A DNA stretch of 64,000 nucleotides, from contig NMRA01000719.1 of NCBI GenBank assembly GCA_002633005.1, positions 55,466-119,465 of the forward strand, written 5' to 3'. Positions 23,649-35,954 of the stretch are shown piece by piece. The position numbers were made by a program, and so were the translations under genes. Under the pieces are notes generated by a model. That model ran no database searches. It was given only the letters and a program-made list of their open reading frames with translations, and was not told the DNA's origin. The stretch comes from Phoronis australis (taxonomy: Eukaryota; Phoronida; Phoronidae). How positions within the stretch are numbered: the stretch's first letter is position 1; each line of letters starts with the position of its first letter.

Positions 23649-24512
23649 CAAGAGCAACGCAGAGCGTTGAAATGCGCCCGCGAATGCACTGCAAAGGGGG
23701 TGCTTCTAGGTTGCTTATTTGTATCATAAAATGGCCACTAGATGGTGCAAAAACGTCCAATCCATCCGAAAACAGGAACATGTCATTGCTTTTTTAATAG
23801 AAGGCTATTTACCAAATTCATAAAAATCTGACAAGAAACTTCAGAGAAACAAATGAAAATGGAAAAAATGAAATTGCCACCAGGAGGCACAGCGTTCAGT
23901 GCATCTGCCTAAAAGTCATCGTCGTCTGTTGTTAGCTTCATATAAACACTTACTTAATTTAATAAAGATCCTGCAATGGGTTTAGGACATAGCGCTATGG
24001 GCTCAAAACAAAACAAAACTACCACTAGGAGGGGCCACAGTAGTCAAAGTCGTCATCGTCAATCGTCCCCTTCAAACTGAGAACATGTACGCCAATTTTC
24101 AAAATCATTCTTAGAATGGTTAGGTTGACAGAGTGTAGACTCAAAAACAGAAAAAATGGCCAATGGGTGGCACAAAATACCTCGATTCCATCCAAAAACA
24201 GGAGGATGGCGTCACCTCACTAATAGATGCCTACATGTCAAATTTTATGAAAATACATGGAGGACGACCTTTAAAGATACAGAGGTAAGCGTAAAAAACT
24301 AAAATTGCCACTAGGGAGCACACCGGTAGTCAGATCCGTCTGAAAGTTCGCTCATGTCGTCCCATCTATGCAAGGAACATATGCAAAACTTCATGAACAT
24401 ACCTCAAAGGGCTTTGGAGATGGAGCAGTGCAGACGCCAGACGCCCGCACAGACAGACCAACGGAGATGACAGCATATTATGCATCAACAAATACATATG
24501 TAGGCATATAAC
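23649..24512 (+). repeat. Composite repeat C, best copy
   Basis: It begins 'taacaagagcaacgcagagc' and 'gttgaaatgcgcccgcga', then carries several ~170-bp units built from 'aaattgccac(t/c)a(g)gagg', 'cagt', 'tcatcgtc', 'caaattt' and 'gagatacag'. It ends with 'gcagacgccagacgcccgca' and 'agacagac'. Other copies end with 'tgtgggcgcataa'. The layout (fixed head, variable number of internal units, fixed tail with agacagac) suggests a non-autonomous mobile element with internal tandem units. No protein frame is seen. Confidence 0.7.
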
Positions 24513-24599
24513 AAGCTTAATGTTAATGTAGGACCTTATAGACAAGTGTGTTTATATAGTTTAATTTCTACAAAACTATGGGTTTTTAACTTAATAAAG

Positions 24600-25550
24600 A
24601 ACAGTAAAAACTCACTAGTTTAGGACACAATATGAATAAATTAACGCTTTTTACACTGTTCACATTCTGCCCCATAGCTACCATTAGAAAATATTTTGGA
24701 AAATTGTGGGCATTCATTGTTATATTAGAAGACCTTGAAAAAAAAAGGTAATTAGGGCATTTTTCAAGTCTCCTACATTACCATGACAACAGCTGGTTAT
24801 AGTCCATTTAAACTGATAATTATGGGGTAACAAGGCAAGTAAATGTGCAAGTACATTTTTCACTGCAGAGAATGTGGGCCACTGCACGTAAGATACATTG
24901 CATCAGACACATTGCGTATTTCCGTATTTCCGTTGTGGAGAACACAGTTGTTGATACCTCATGTAATCCATGTTCTCACCATTTCACTAGGTCATGTGTC
25001 AAACGTAACCAGTTTTGATTGGCCAGAGACTCCTAAGTCAAATGAAAGTTCAAGTAAAATGTCATGCACTATGTCATTCGACAATTTGTACCTGCTTAAC
25101 ACTCCTACCTGAGGTACAAAGACATATACAAACAAGAGCAAAGTGTGGTGTTGATATGCACCTATCCTGTGCATGGCCTATTACTTCAAACATTGTCACT
25201 AAACACAGCAATTGCCAGTAAACTTAGTAATAGCCTGCAGAGGATGCAAAGTAACTGAGTTTAAATTTGCTAAAAATGAAGCCAACCCCATGTGGATTTT
25301 TCTAGACTAAACAAACACATATTGAAAGTAAATATTTTGCTTGACTGTATAGTATAAATATATTACCAATAATAATTCTGAAGACACCCAGGTGTTGAAT
25401 GATATTTTAGCATTAAACTTATGTGGGACTCTCTAAATGCCCAAATTTGGCAAACTTCAGAACACCATATCTCAGAAATGACCAATCGGATTCAAATGAA
25501 ACTTTCAGACACCATGGATTACACAGTGTTCTCCAAACCATTGTTTAGAA
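24600..25550 (+). repeat. Dispersed repeat J, copy 2 (split)
   Basis: The left half at 24600-24760 and the right half at 25430-25550 match consecutive parts of 18490-18840. The 650 bp between them has no recognised content and may be a later insertion or simply diverged sequence. Confidence 0.45.
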
Positions 25551-27114
25551 ATGTTCTTAAATTTTCCACTTTTGCATCAGGGGCTATCAAAAATAGGACT
25601 TTTATGCTTTTTATGAAAGTTACGTAAAACGAAAACAAAATAATTCAGAAAACTGTAACAGTGCTTTTGAGATTTCATCTTGAACATTAATATCCAATAA
25701 AATTTGGTCGTGTTGTTGATAGTGTTATTTTGCTATGAATGTAGCTTTCTTTTCGCAAAATTTTAGCAGTAAGACATGGTCACATGATCCAATCAATAGC
25801 AGATTAGTGTTAAGTCAAACATCAAATTCTACAGGCCTTCTATATACCTTTACTGAGTTAAAATCTAGAGTTATGTAGAAATTTGGTTAAATACAACAAG
25901 TCCATAAGGTCCTCCATTACCTTAAAGGAACATTGTATTTTTTCTGTATTGTAAAAGATAACAATCTCATCTTCCACTAGGGGAGCATACAGCCAGAATT
26001 CCAGGTGTACCTATCAAGACCAAGACAGGTACTCATGAAGCCTAATACAGATGAAATCTATTGATCACAAGAGGTGAATGTTCACCACTGACCTGTAAGT
26101 TACCTACAAGCAGCCACACAAACTAGTCACTGCCCTGCAGACAACAGGGGGATTATAATCTCTCACCATGACTTAGAATTTGATGATGTTCCAAAACCAA
26201 AGGTGATAAACTGAGAAAGCCAACATGGCCTCACATTAAAATCTCCATAATAATATAGCTGCAGCATCAAAAACTATTGACAATCAGTGTAAGGATGAAT
26301 GGAATTTTACCGTGGGTCCCTTTTAAAGTACCTTGCACTTTGTCAGTTGATCGTACAGGAGCACTGTTCTAAGGTCATTTTGTGTAGAGCAGTGAAATTA
26401 GCTAATTAGCGATGACTTCAGCCCATTAAAACACTGGCCAAAACATTTTGATTGATCGTGGACTAAAGCTGGTGATTTTTCAAACTGTTTGACATCTGAA
26501 ATTGAGTTCCCTGTGAAAAGTTTTGATAGGCTCATTTAACCGAAGATACATGATAAAAATTAGTGTCTCAGGTAAACTTTTGGTTAATCCTGTGATAAAT
26601 GTTATTCCATTTGGTAATAAATCTTTTAACCATGGTAAACAATCAGCCTGTGAGTCACGATGATGGTCAAAACACCGTGGGAACACTTAAAAATGAATTA
26701 ATTAGATTGATATCTGGATTTGGGAACACCTGACATCTATAGTTGAAACCAAATCGAAGCTTTTTGTTAATCAGTACAATAATTTTTCACTTATTTCACA
26801 CAAAATAAATTACCATAGTATATTATCTTGATAGTCATTGTGTGCCACGTAAACTGAAAATATAAACTTCGTAGCTGCCACATGTGCAAAATTAATAGAG
26901 TAACCAAACCTCACCAACTACTCGCGTGTAAATTTAATGAAACGTGGCCTATGGTTTGCCAATGTAATCCAATTAACAGCAATTAAGTTACTTTAACCTG
27001 TTCTGATATAAGAGTACCTTATCCCATCTTGGTGAAACACACTTTTGAGCACTGGAATTGATGATAGGGCTTTGTGGTGATTTTTCAAAATGCAAAACTG
27101 ACTATGAGGTACAA
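25551..27114. other. Gene-free stretch with a repeat M copy
   Basis: Repeat M copy 1 lies at 26815-26998 ('gtgtgccacgtaaactgaaaa' and 'gccaatgtaatccaattaa') and matches 29650-29850. No gene is recognised. Confidence 0.4.
26815..26998 (+). repeat. Dispersed repeat M, copy 1
   Basis: It shares 'gtgtgcca..taaactga.aata', '.aaactt.gtag', 'gccaa..t.atccaattaa' and 'gtactttaa'-like ends with 29650-29850 in the same order. The family is old and non-coding. Confidence 0.5.
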
Positions 27115-27340
27115 TAAACACCCACCATAAAAAACTAAAATTGTCACTAGGGAGCACAGCAGTAGTCAGAACAGTCCGAAATTCGTCATCATCTGTCCTT
27201 AGCTTCCTAATAACACACCAGCCAAATATCAGTAAGATCCTGCAAGGGGTTTAGGAGATACAGCAGCGGACGCCAGACACCAGTCACGCTCAGACACCCA
27301 AGCAGCGATGACGACATTGCGCTCAAATATGTGAGCGCAT
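27115..27340 (+). repeat. Composite repeat C, tail-end copy
   Basis: It contains 'taaaattgtcactagggagc', 'cagcagtagtcag', 'cgtcatcatctgtcc', 'ggggtttaggagatacagca' and 'gacgccagacacc', and ends 'tatgtgagcgcataa'. It corresponds to the last unit and tail of the copy at 39720-40621. It abuts repeat B copy 2. Confidence 0.7.
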
Positions 27341-27350
27341 AAAATTGATC

Positions 27351-27558
27351 AACTTACCAAACTTTGTGGTAGAAACATATTCTATTTTTTATGTAAGATG
27401 TCCTGATTACCCAATTACAATATACCCGACAATATCGCATGGCTGCACTTGCCATCTCGCTGTTTGTGCGCAAGGTCCTGGCAGACGATCGTGACTCGGA
27501 TGACATCAATGTGTCAATGTGCATCTCCCTTTTATCACAAGACAACAAAAATGGCAAC
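27351..27558 (+). repeat. Dispersed repeat B, copy 2
   Basis: It aligns with 7120-7330 in the same orientation (see the shared words listed there). It directly follows a repeat C tail, so the two may be parts of one larger element. Confidence 0.6.
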
Positions 27559-30384
27559 CCTAATTAAATCACAAAACTGTGGCCATGATTTGTGTCTCAG
27601 TACAATGGTTTTGAGGTGCCACGAAATGTTCACCTAATTTTTTTCTACCTAGCAATAGGTCATATTCAGCAAATGGGCAACATTTGGCGAATTTTTTTGA
27701 CAAGATGTTTTTCAGACATTCGAGTCGCAGAATTTGGACTGTGAACAAAAAGAGGCAGTTTGCACTTGGAGTTATCTCTCTTTGAATCTTTAACAACTTG
27801 GATGACAATCATATAGCAGGTCAGTCATAGAAAAGTCGCAGGTATTCCAACATGTTCTTTCAATTTCAAGTTGCATACTAAAGTTTCTTGAATGCTAATG
27901 TTGGTTAGAGAGCACTGATTCAACTTTTGGGTCAGCAGCTAGACTTGCCACAAATTCTTTGTGCTCAAAACTGTAAAACAAGCCCCTTAAATGAACTTCG
28001 GGTAGCACGGCTTTGGTTTGCATTGAAAAGAATGTGCCTAGATTTTTCACAACCCGTGGCTTCATTTCAGTGAGAATGTTCATCAGGTAAACTAACAATC
28101 ATTCACCTCGATGTTACAGACTACGGGGACACATGAAAATGCTGCATCGACAACTATTTCCGACGATTTTATTAATTGTCCAGCCTATTTTCAGACTCTG
28201 TTGATACAAAGTGCTGTGCCCACAATTTGAAAAATACGATGAACATCGAAATCGTCCATTTCTCAATCAAGAAAATTCCACTTTGCTAGAATATCCATGT
28301 CACAAATTTTAGAGAATGCACAAATTGAAGCATTTTCACCGTAAATAAGCTTGGGAACAAGAAAGTTGTTTTGGACAAGACAATCTGGTCTGTAACTAAT
28401 TTAACCATTTGATTATCGAAACTCAGGTCTGACAACTTAAAGGTGCTGTTTGAAATAACAGCCGCTTTCACAGATGTACATAACAAACACTTTTCTCAAC
28501 CATACCTCCCTCTGAAAATGTTGATCGGGATTCATTTACGCAAACTACAAATTTTGTTGGACATGGCCTTCTAATGGTTTTTAATGGCCTTAATAGATAA
28601 ATGCTCTAATTAAAAACCAACAAAACGTTGTGTTCAACAAAATTTGTCACAAGGAGAATTTGTTGCTGAGATACCCTGTAAACTACAATACATCATTTCT
28701 CATGAAAGTTCTAGGTCCCTTCATAACATTTTTAAGGATATGAACAAGCAACAAAATGTTGAATTTTTTCTTCTTGCACCGCCATTATTGACGTCAAAAG
28801 CATACATCAGCATCAAGCCTCAACCCCCTGCCTAAAGTGTACGATTTGTATACTAGAGACAATGACAATAATGGAGATCTGTCCATAAAATAAAACATTC
28901 AATAAATTACGGGACTGACTATGCAGTTGGGTTTTACCATCACTTTTGTAAATTAAGTTATTTTTAGACCAAAATTCGAAGATAACCACTTCAAAAGTTA
29001 TTTTATTACACTTCAAATTTCTACACTCAATTTAGTTCATTTTGAAAAGCTTTGATTGATGTCATGGTGAAAAGGCATGATTTGGGATCAATTTTGACTT
29101 TAGTTCACATTAAAATTGGTTTGAAAAATGTGAAATAGGTGGAAGGAGTACCTAGCTTGTGAGCAGATATTAGATCTGCAAACTAGTCCATCGCATCTGA
29201 ATGAGCACCATTTCCTGAGGGACAAAAGGGGCCTACCAGAAACAAACAGGGAGCAGACAATGTTGATTGAGAACCTTTTGAATAAACAAACGCAGATACT
29301 AAACAAGCCTGTTATTGGAGTATATCGATTACAAGGATGGATGAGAAAAACACAGACCCAATCCATGGCATTCAGATGAATACATCGTTACAGAACAGGA
29401 ACTGCCTAGAACACTGATAACAAGAGTAGATCAAATATCTTATGCATTTTAATATTTTGATAGCCATACTTAGAATACAGTCCAAAACTCATAAAAATGA
29501 AGTTTAACTTCCTTCAGATGTTTATGAGCTTTACTTTTGTTTAATTATCCTATAATCAAGTATTTAGGTCCATATGCCTAAATGCGAAGCTGTTGCTATG
29601 GCAATTCTCCATTTATTTCTCAAAATATAAATTAAATATATTTTCCAAATAGTCTGGGGTGTGCCAAATAAACTGAATATACAAACTTGTTAGTGGACGG
29701 CTTAGGCGAAATCTCTGACCAGTAAACTTGTTTAGTAGTCTGAGGCAAAAATCAAGCTAAGCATAGCAAACTGATCTTATGAGAATTTAACAAAATGCAG
29801 TTTAAGGGTTGCCAACATGATCCAATTAATAGTAATTTAGTGACTTTATATTGTACTATATGCTGCCCACACTCAGATTTACCACAGAAGTTACTCCTGG
29901 AACGAGTTGTCGCAAGGTGGAGTAGGGTAACTTGCTCTCGGATAACTTGCGCCACTTCTATTTTCTCTGTGGCCGCTCTGGGGCAAGGCAGAAGAAAATA
30001 TTAGCTGCGGTTACACAGAGTGTTTTTTTTGCGCCCTGTATTTGCATGTGTTCATCATCATGCACAGAACAACAACTTCTGCCTTATTCTAGTTATGGGG
30101 TATGTGTGTGGACGCTCCACAAATTGGGTAAGATGCACAAAGTGCAAGTTGTTCTAGGGTTAGGCTGTGTGTGGACGAGACTTTAGAGTACTTCACTCCT
30201 TCATGCACTCTTTTGAGCTGTGACTCTTGCTAACACAACACTCATCCAGGTCATCTCTTTCACCTCATGTTACCAACCACATGAGATACCCCACAGGAAT
30301 AGATAAATTAAGTGGTGAACATACATTAATCAGAGTCATTAATAGTTATGAACAGGTGTGCACTACCGTAGAATTAATAGGGCC
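27559..30384. other. Gene-free stretch with a repeat M copy
   Basis: No gene is recognised in about 2.8 kb. Repeat M copy 2 lies at 29650-29850. Open frames are short and on both strands without motif support. Confidence 0.4.
29650..29850 (+). repeat. Dispersed repeat M, copy 2
   Basis: It matches 26815-26998 in the order described there. Confidence 0.5.
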
Positions 30385-30400
30385 TTTCATACTGTCAGAA
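30385..30400 (+). repeat. Isolated D-type terminus
   Basis: The sequence 'agggcctttcatactg' equals the consensus outer end of repeat D. No full D body follows directly, so this is a solo or heavily diverged end. It could pair with the reversed D body 0.8 kb downstream. Confidence 0.4.
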
Positions 30401-30612
30401 TAAATATTAAGCAATTAGTACAGATTGCTCCAATTAAGTAGATCGGAATTTGTACATACTGGTATGGAGCCAAACTTGTAGTTGAGGCTAAAAGAATGTT
30501 TACAATGTACAGAACAAATTTTACAATAGAGCCATCTCGTAGAAGATTCTCAAGAGAATCTTGGCAAGGAAAAGGGTTAATAAACAGGAAGTTAACTAAG
30601 AGCTTGTCACTT

Positions 30613-30872
30613 GGATTGTGAGTAGTAGGATACTACCCACAAGTGTTGTGTCATGAAAGACTGTGACCAGCAAGAGGAATAGTGGGTAGAATATACTGCC
30701 TGCAAGTGTTTTGTCACGAGGGCCAATGACCAGCAAAAGGAATTGCAGATAGAAAACGCTGCCTGCAAGTGTTTCGTCACGAGGGCCACTGGGCCAGTAA
30801 CCAGCGAGAGGAATCGTGGATAGAAGATACTGCCTCCAAGTGTTGCGTCATGAAGGACTGTGACCAGCAAGT
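30613..30872 (+). repeat. Tandem array of about four ~65-bp units
   Basis: Units contain 'tgcctgcaagtgtttcgtca', 'cgagggcca.tgaccagcaa' and 'aggaat.gtggatagaa', repeated about four times with 5-15% differences. One unit carries a short extra block. The array makes a repetitive - strand frame (LVTKHLQA repeated) with no sign of being a protein. Confidence 0.85.
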
Positions 30873-31197
30873 ACACTGTCACAGTACAGTCTTGCGTTAG
30901 TTCAAAGATTCACTAACAGGACTGTCATCTAATAAGTGTCGAGTCCTACAGCTTGGATAGCAGATAAGACATTTGATTATTTATAGTTAATTGATTGAAG
31001 TAATCCTTACAGAGGGCGCTTGCATAGTTACTCTTCTTCATTGTTAGTCAACTAAATTGACAATAGGTTTCTCTTGTTTTAATTTATGGTAATCATATAA
31101 TAAATTAATTACTGGATTTAATCATTCTCTCTCCAGCCACGCACAATCTCAAAGCATAGCTTCCTTTTAAACAAACCCACTGCCAACTTCTGACACA
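30873..31197. other. Gene-free spacer
   Basis: AT-rich sequence between the tandem array and a reversed D copy. Nothing is recognised. Confidence 0.4.
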
Positions 31198-31640
31198 CAC
31201 TAACATCAATGCCTCGACATTTTAGGGAGTTGCGGCCAGTATGATCAGTTCACTTCAGTCCTGGATCAAAGTTAACAGCGCCAATTAACTTCGCAGTAAA
31301 CATGTGGATATAACAACGGAGCATCGACGGTGTGGCACAGTATGAACGGTCGACTTCGGTCCCATCGAAGTTATCGCCAGAGGTCACTGTTATTGTCAAC
31401 AATTAAAGGACAGTGTAATCACTAATAGTTACTTATATGCTCGAATAACCACAAATGGAATTAGAAATCAGTTTTATGTCAATAAGCACATGTAAGTGTT
31501 TCCAAATTGTCACGTTAAAAAAAATCTTAACGTGCACGCGATGCATCAACGTTACTTTGCGATTACTTTGATGACAACAGCGTCACATGTTGTTTACTTT
31601 GACGCCCGTTAACTACCGAATACGGTAAGAGCTGTTTAGT
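31198..31640 (-). mobile_element. Repeat family D, copy 3 (reverse, diverged)
   Basis: The reverse complement aligns with 12952-13450. The words 'agggagttgcgg', 'ccagtatga', 'cctggatc', 'gtcactgttattgtcaac', 'agcacatgtaa' and 'ccgttaactaccgaa' are the complements of D blocks in reversed order. Its outer ends are decayed, so no target duplication is visible. Confidence 0.65.
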
Positions 31641-32394
31641 TAACTTAAAGAGACAAAATATTATTTTCATAAATAATTTTGGGTGTGCGGAATGAGATGG
31701 ATGTTATAAATAAGTGGAGCATTACTGTAATCTGGAATCAGGTGCTTGTGCCACTAGGCATATCACTCAAGTAGAAACTAGGAAAAACTATGTGACACCT
31801 GACTGACGCTACAAAATGGCAGATGTTGGTTCTCATGTATTCAATTTAAAAACTATACAAGCTACTAAGAATTTAAGAATTGACATAAAACACATAATTT
31901 AAGACAACATCCAAGAATTGATTAATATCTGGGTAGAGTTTGTTTTTTTCTCACTCAGTAATTGTTTCAGCTAGACATTTTCTCAGAGACCATTTTTACA
32001 TCACAACATAAATTATAGACATGTCTATTTTACGATGTATCTGATAATGAGACATGTGCTCTCCAAATATAACTCCTATTTTAATTTACTTGTTTGTCAA
32101 TGTTAATTGGCAATTTACTTTGTAACTGTACACCTGATGATCAAAAACTGTACAGAGAATACGAGCGAGTGTCTGTGAAGCTATCGAACAGAAAATATAT
32201 TCGTGCTCCGGCAGTAAAGGTATTGCATTAGTCTAGATTTTGAATGTGGTGACATCCAACCAACGCATCATATTGGGAAGACCTTTCTAGGTACAACATC
32301 AATATTGGGAACTACTCATTTCAAAAGTTCTTATGTAAGTCCTTACATAAATTTAAAATGATTTCTGGGCTTGGAAAGATCTGACACTTTGTTA
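31641..32394. other. Gene-free stretch
   Basis: AT-rich, no recognised feature. Confidence 0.4.
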
Positions 32395-32660
32395 TTTCGA
32401 TGAGCGCAACCAGGGTGGGCTCCGGGGGCTCGCACGATCAAAATGGACAAAAAGATCAGCCCCAGAGGGACAAAAAGTCCGAGAAATACGAGGCAAAAGC
32501 CCAATAAAAGACATAAACCCACAATTCACAGCTCCGAACGTGATACTCCGTTTTTTTAGTCCTCCCGCTTTTTTGTTAGTAAAAGGTCCACGTCGTCGAA
32601 AATGCGAGCTCCCCCCCATATTACAGGCTAGATACGCGCATGATTTCTGCATAGCATGAT
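32395..32660 (-). mobile_element. Probable non-autonomous element fragment
   Basis: It is GC-richer than its flanks, with 'gggtgggctccgggggctcg' at one side and 'gcgagctccccccc' plus 'attacaggctagatacgcgc' at the other. The inward-facing G-rich and C-rich ends recall the ends of common marine-invertebrate DNA elements. The - strand frame across it has no known motif. Confidence 0.3.
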
Positions 32661-33373
32661 AAATTTTATGAACTTGAATGGTCTGAACAAAAAACTATAT
32701 AGTCAGGTACCAGTTCTTGAATCCAGATATTCTAAACTGAGTAAGGAACAAGACAAGATCACTCACATTATCACAGTGAGAACTAACTTGGTCTGACAGG
32801 GCCCCCATTAGGATTCATTGTCTTCAGCAAATTACTTGACCCTTGCAGGTTGGTGTTGGGTATTTTGTAGTCAAGAAGTTCAATTCCAATAAAGGACAAG
32901 ATCGTTACAACAATATTGAAACTAGGATTGTGGAGAAAACTCTTTTTACATCAACACCATATATGTTTTCAATCAATGGCCTTTAAAAAAATATTAGATT
33001 CTGATATCAATCTGTAGAAAACATTCCTTATTTGCAGGACATTCAGTTTTCTATTCAGGTTCCTGGAATGTGGATGGCTTGGTTTCGACAGAACTTGACA
33101 GCTAAAGAAAACATTGGGTGTCTCTAAGTGGCCACATAGAAGGCAAGTGAAAGCTAACCAGTGCTGTTAAGACAGCAACAAATAATTGTGTGTCAAGGCC
33201 CACTGATAATGGGCAAAATCACAGCAGAAACATTTGTTTTTCAAATAGGAAAAACAGACGTGCAGCCTACCCAGGGAATGATTGGTATTTAGGCAAAAGA
33301 AGGAAGGCTATCAGCAGTGGATTAGAAGAAAACATGGTTTTGCACACAACCTTTATTCGAGTGAGATTTTAAT
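32661..33373. other. Gene-free stretch
   Basis: No gene is recognised. The short frame at 33190-33372 is unsupported. Confidence 0.4.
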
Positions 33374-33525
33374 TACCGTAAATATTCAAGTTAATGCCCT
33401 TGGGCACTTTAATTGGCGAGTCTGGAAATCGGGGATGGGCGCTTGACACAAAATGGGTATTTCAATCTGAAATTTCAAGAAATTGACGGTGGGCGCTCAC
33501 ATAAACGTGGGCTATAAACCTGACC
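33374..33525 (+). mobile_element. Relative of the 6344 GTGGGCG element (left-end part)
   Basis: It starts 'taccgtaaatattcaagtt' and carries 'ggggatgggcgcttgacaca', 'tgaaatttcaagaaattga' and 'cggtgggcgctcaca'. This matches the layout at 6344-6490, including the 'tgaaatttcaagaaat' spacer. No right TIR is visible nearby. Confidence 0.6.
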
Positions 33526-35954
33526 CAGAAAGTCGCTTTGGCCACCTCAAAAGTACATAGATTTTGAAACTGGAAGTTCACACACCTAAAGTTCAAAGAA
33601 TCTGTTGCAGGGCTAGTTCCGACTCAAAAGTTGAATATGTGCTCTTGTACTGACTGTGGAATCAAGTAGTTAAATATACCATACAATTACACGTTGAACG
33701 AAGACCAGCCAAAATTCTCTAAGACCCACCTGTAATATGGATGTTACTCAAGTCGTTGAAGACGGTAAGTTAAATAAATCCAAGCTTTAAACTCTCTTGC
33801 TTTGTTCGAAATTCAAATTTTAAAACTCGAACAATTGAATAATTTCCTGTCAGCCAGAATATATCACATACGCAATCCCGGCCACCATGCATATCACAGG
33901 TGTCACTTTACTTTCAGAGGTCAACAAATATTTGATTTGGCTCTTTAAACTACCATCATGACATAGAATGAGAAACTGGCTGTGATCAGTGTCAATTTCA
34001 ACGAGGACAATTTAAATGCACTGTAAGAAAAAAGGCTTAGAACAGAATACCATGCCCCAGCGATGACCATAACAAGATGTAACTACACTACGACTCGAAA
34101 CTGTTCCGATTTCATAAGTTTCATAAGAAAATTTTCAAAAGTAGTTTGTGTGTATTAAGAGCAGAAGTAACAACCCAAATCTTTACAGTATATCAGATGT
34201 CTGAATCTGACAGCAACAGATCAGCCACTCCGTTGTCACCAGTGTTCCCAAAGGGACCCTACAAACTGTGTGGCAGTTATAAACCATATCTGAACAATTT
34301 GCCACAACACATTGCATGTGCAAAATGCCAGAATTCTGACTACTGGCTCATGATCACACCACCACAAGCAAAGGCTACATCACTAGAATTTAGCCTTCTC
34401 CAAGTCAAAAGGTACCATATTTGTTGGGAGATCAGATGCTTTAGAACCTTCAAAACCAACCTTACCATTGCTAACAGTAGCCCTGGGATCTTATTGGCCT
34501 GTCCAGTAAAAAAATTAAGTTATGGTGTAGCATAGGATAAACTTTTTTATAAATGCACGATTCCAAAGTAACATACCACATCATAAATATTCATCAAATT
34601 GACTTGGGAGTCATAAAAAGTTGCCAATATTGCCTCACTGGTCCAACTTGTATGCCCTCAGGAATTGGGAAACCAATTTTAGGTGCTCTATTTTTGAAAT
34701 CCTGGTTAACCCCTGCCACAACATCACTATTGCAAATTCTGACATTACCATGCAGTGCCCTACATGTCTATCTAAGACTGTACCACAGAAATCACTTGGA
34801 CAATTAAAATGACATGACCAAGAAACCAGAAATATCAGGATTAGCAAATCAATAGATACCCAGGTCCGGAGAGTTATAACAAAGACAGAAGATTCCTGTA
34901 AAAAAAAAGAATCAACACCTTTTTAAGACAAAATTCATTTTTAGAAAAGGTATATTCACAGCAAAATAAATGCCTCGGTGGATATTAATGAAACTTTTTT
35001 AAATGAAAACTTCACCAGTTACCTCAAAAACACTGTTAGGAATTTTCGATTAGTCTCTTAGTTTGGTTTCTATGACAAATTAACTCATAAAACATAAGGT
35101 ATTTTTGCAAAAAAATAACAGTCGTATTCGTCTTTGTTATATTACGCAAAAACTAGGCCTTTATATCGAAAATCCTAACAGCGTGTTCAAGACTGATGAA
35201 TACATATAAGTTTAGAAAGTTTCAGCAAAATCCACCAAGCTGTTCTCAAGAACTCATGTTCATAATATCTCATAGTCCTCGGTTAATTATTCGGAGAAAA
35301 CTTTGTTTTCGCTCAATAATACCTATACATGCCTTAACCATGTTCGCTATTTCAACTTTCACTTGATGTCAACTGAATTTGCAGTGCGTAATTAACTTAA
35401 TCATCGCTGTTAATTTTGTTACCGTCTCCAGTCTGAGATGCGGGATTAACTGTTGACCTACTTAAAAATAGGTCAAAAGTTCATTGTTATAAACACCTAC
35501 GTGCCGAGACACTGATACGAAACTAATTATGAAATGGATAACCGAGACTGTGTCAGTGGATAAAGCATGTCCTGAGCATGAAATCGAAACAGCAAAATAT
35601 CAGAATTAGGGTAAGGATTTATCTCTTTTCACAACTTGCTGTGTTTGTGAACACTAAGTCACAGAGGCGTGAGGTGACTCGGAGGATTCGCTCCTTATGC
35701 TCGTATGCATGTAGACACACAACTCCCTTGGCATTAAAAATATGTTTTGTCTTTGTTTTCCCCAGCATCTTTCTATCATATTTACACCTCAATGACTCAA
35801 TATTATGGCGACTTGGTAAATGAAAGGACTGTGCTCGACGGGAAATTCGATATCCTGTAACCTTTGACCTCGGATAAGTAGTAAACACATTTCCATGCGA
35901 TTGTGCTGTTCCAAGGTGGTTCTGCTAAATCTTTTTTTCTTGCTACACGGTACA
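33526..35954. other. Gene-free stretch
   Basis: No supported gene. The 129-aa frame at 34146-34535 has several Cys pairs (KLCGSY, CAKCQNSDYW) that could recall a zinc-binding fold, but there is no complete motif and no splice support. A tRNA-like phrase near 35546 is discussed under rejected items. Confidence 0.35.

Noticed and set aside
34146-34535. 129-aa frame with paired cysteines
   Set aside because: The Cys spacing does not complete a zinc-finger pattern, and there is no exon-like composition or splice support.
35535-35600. tRNA-like phrase 'gtgtcagtggataaagc' with a following B-box-like 'gaaatcgaaac'
   Set aside because: The arms do not pair into a cloverleaf; at best it is a tRNA-derived SINE remnant, which I cannot support.
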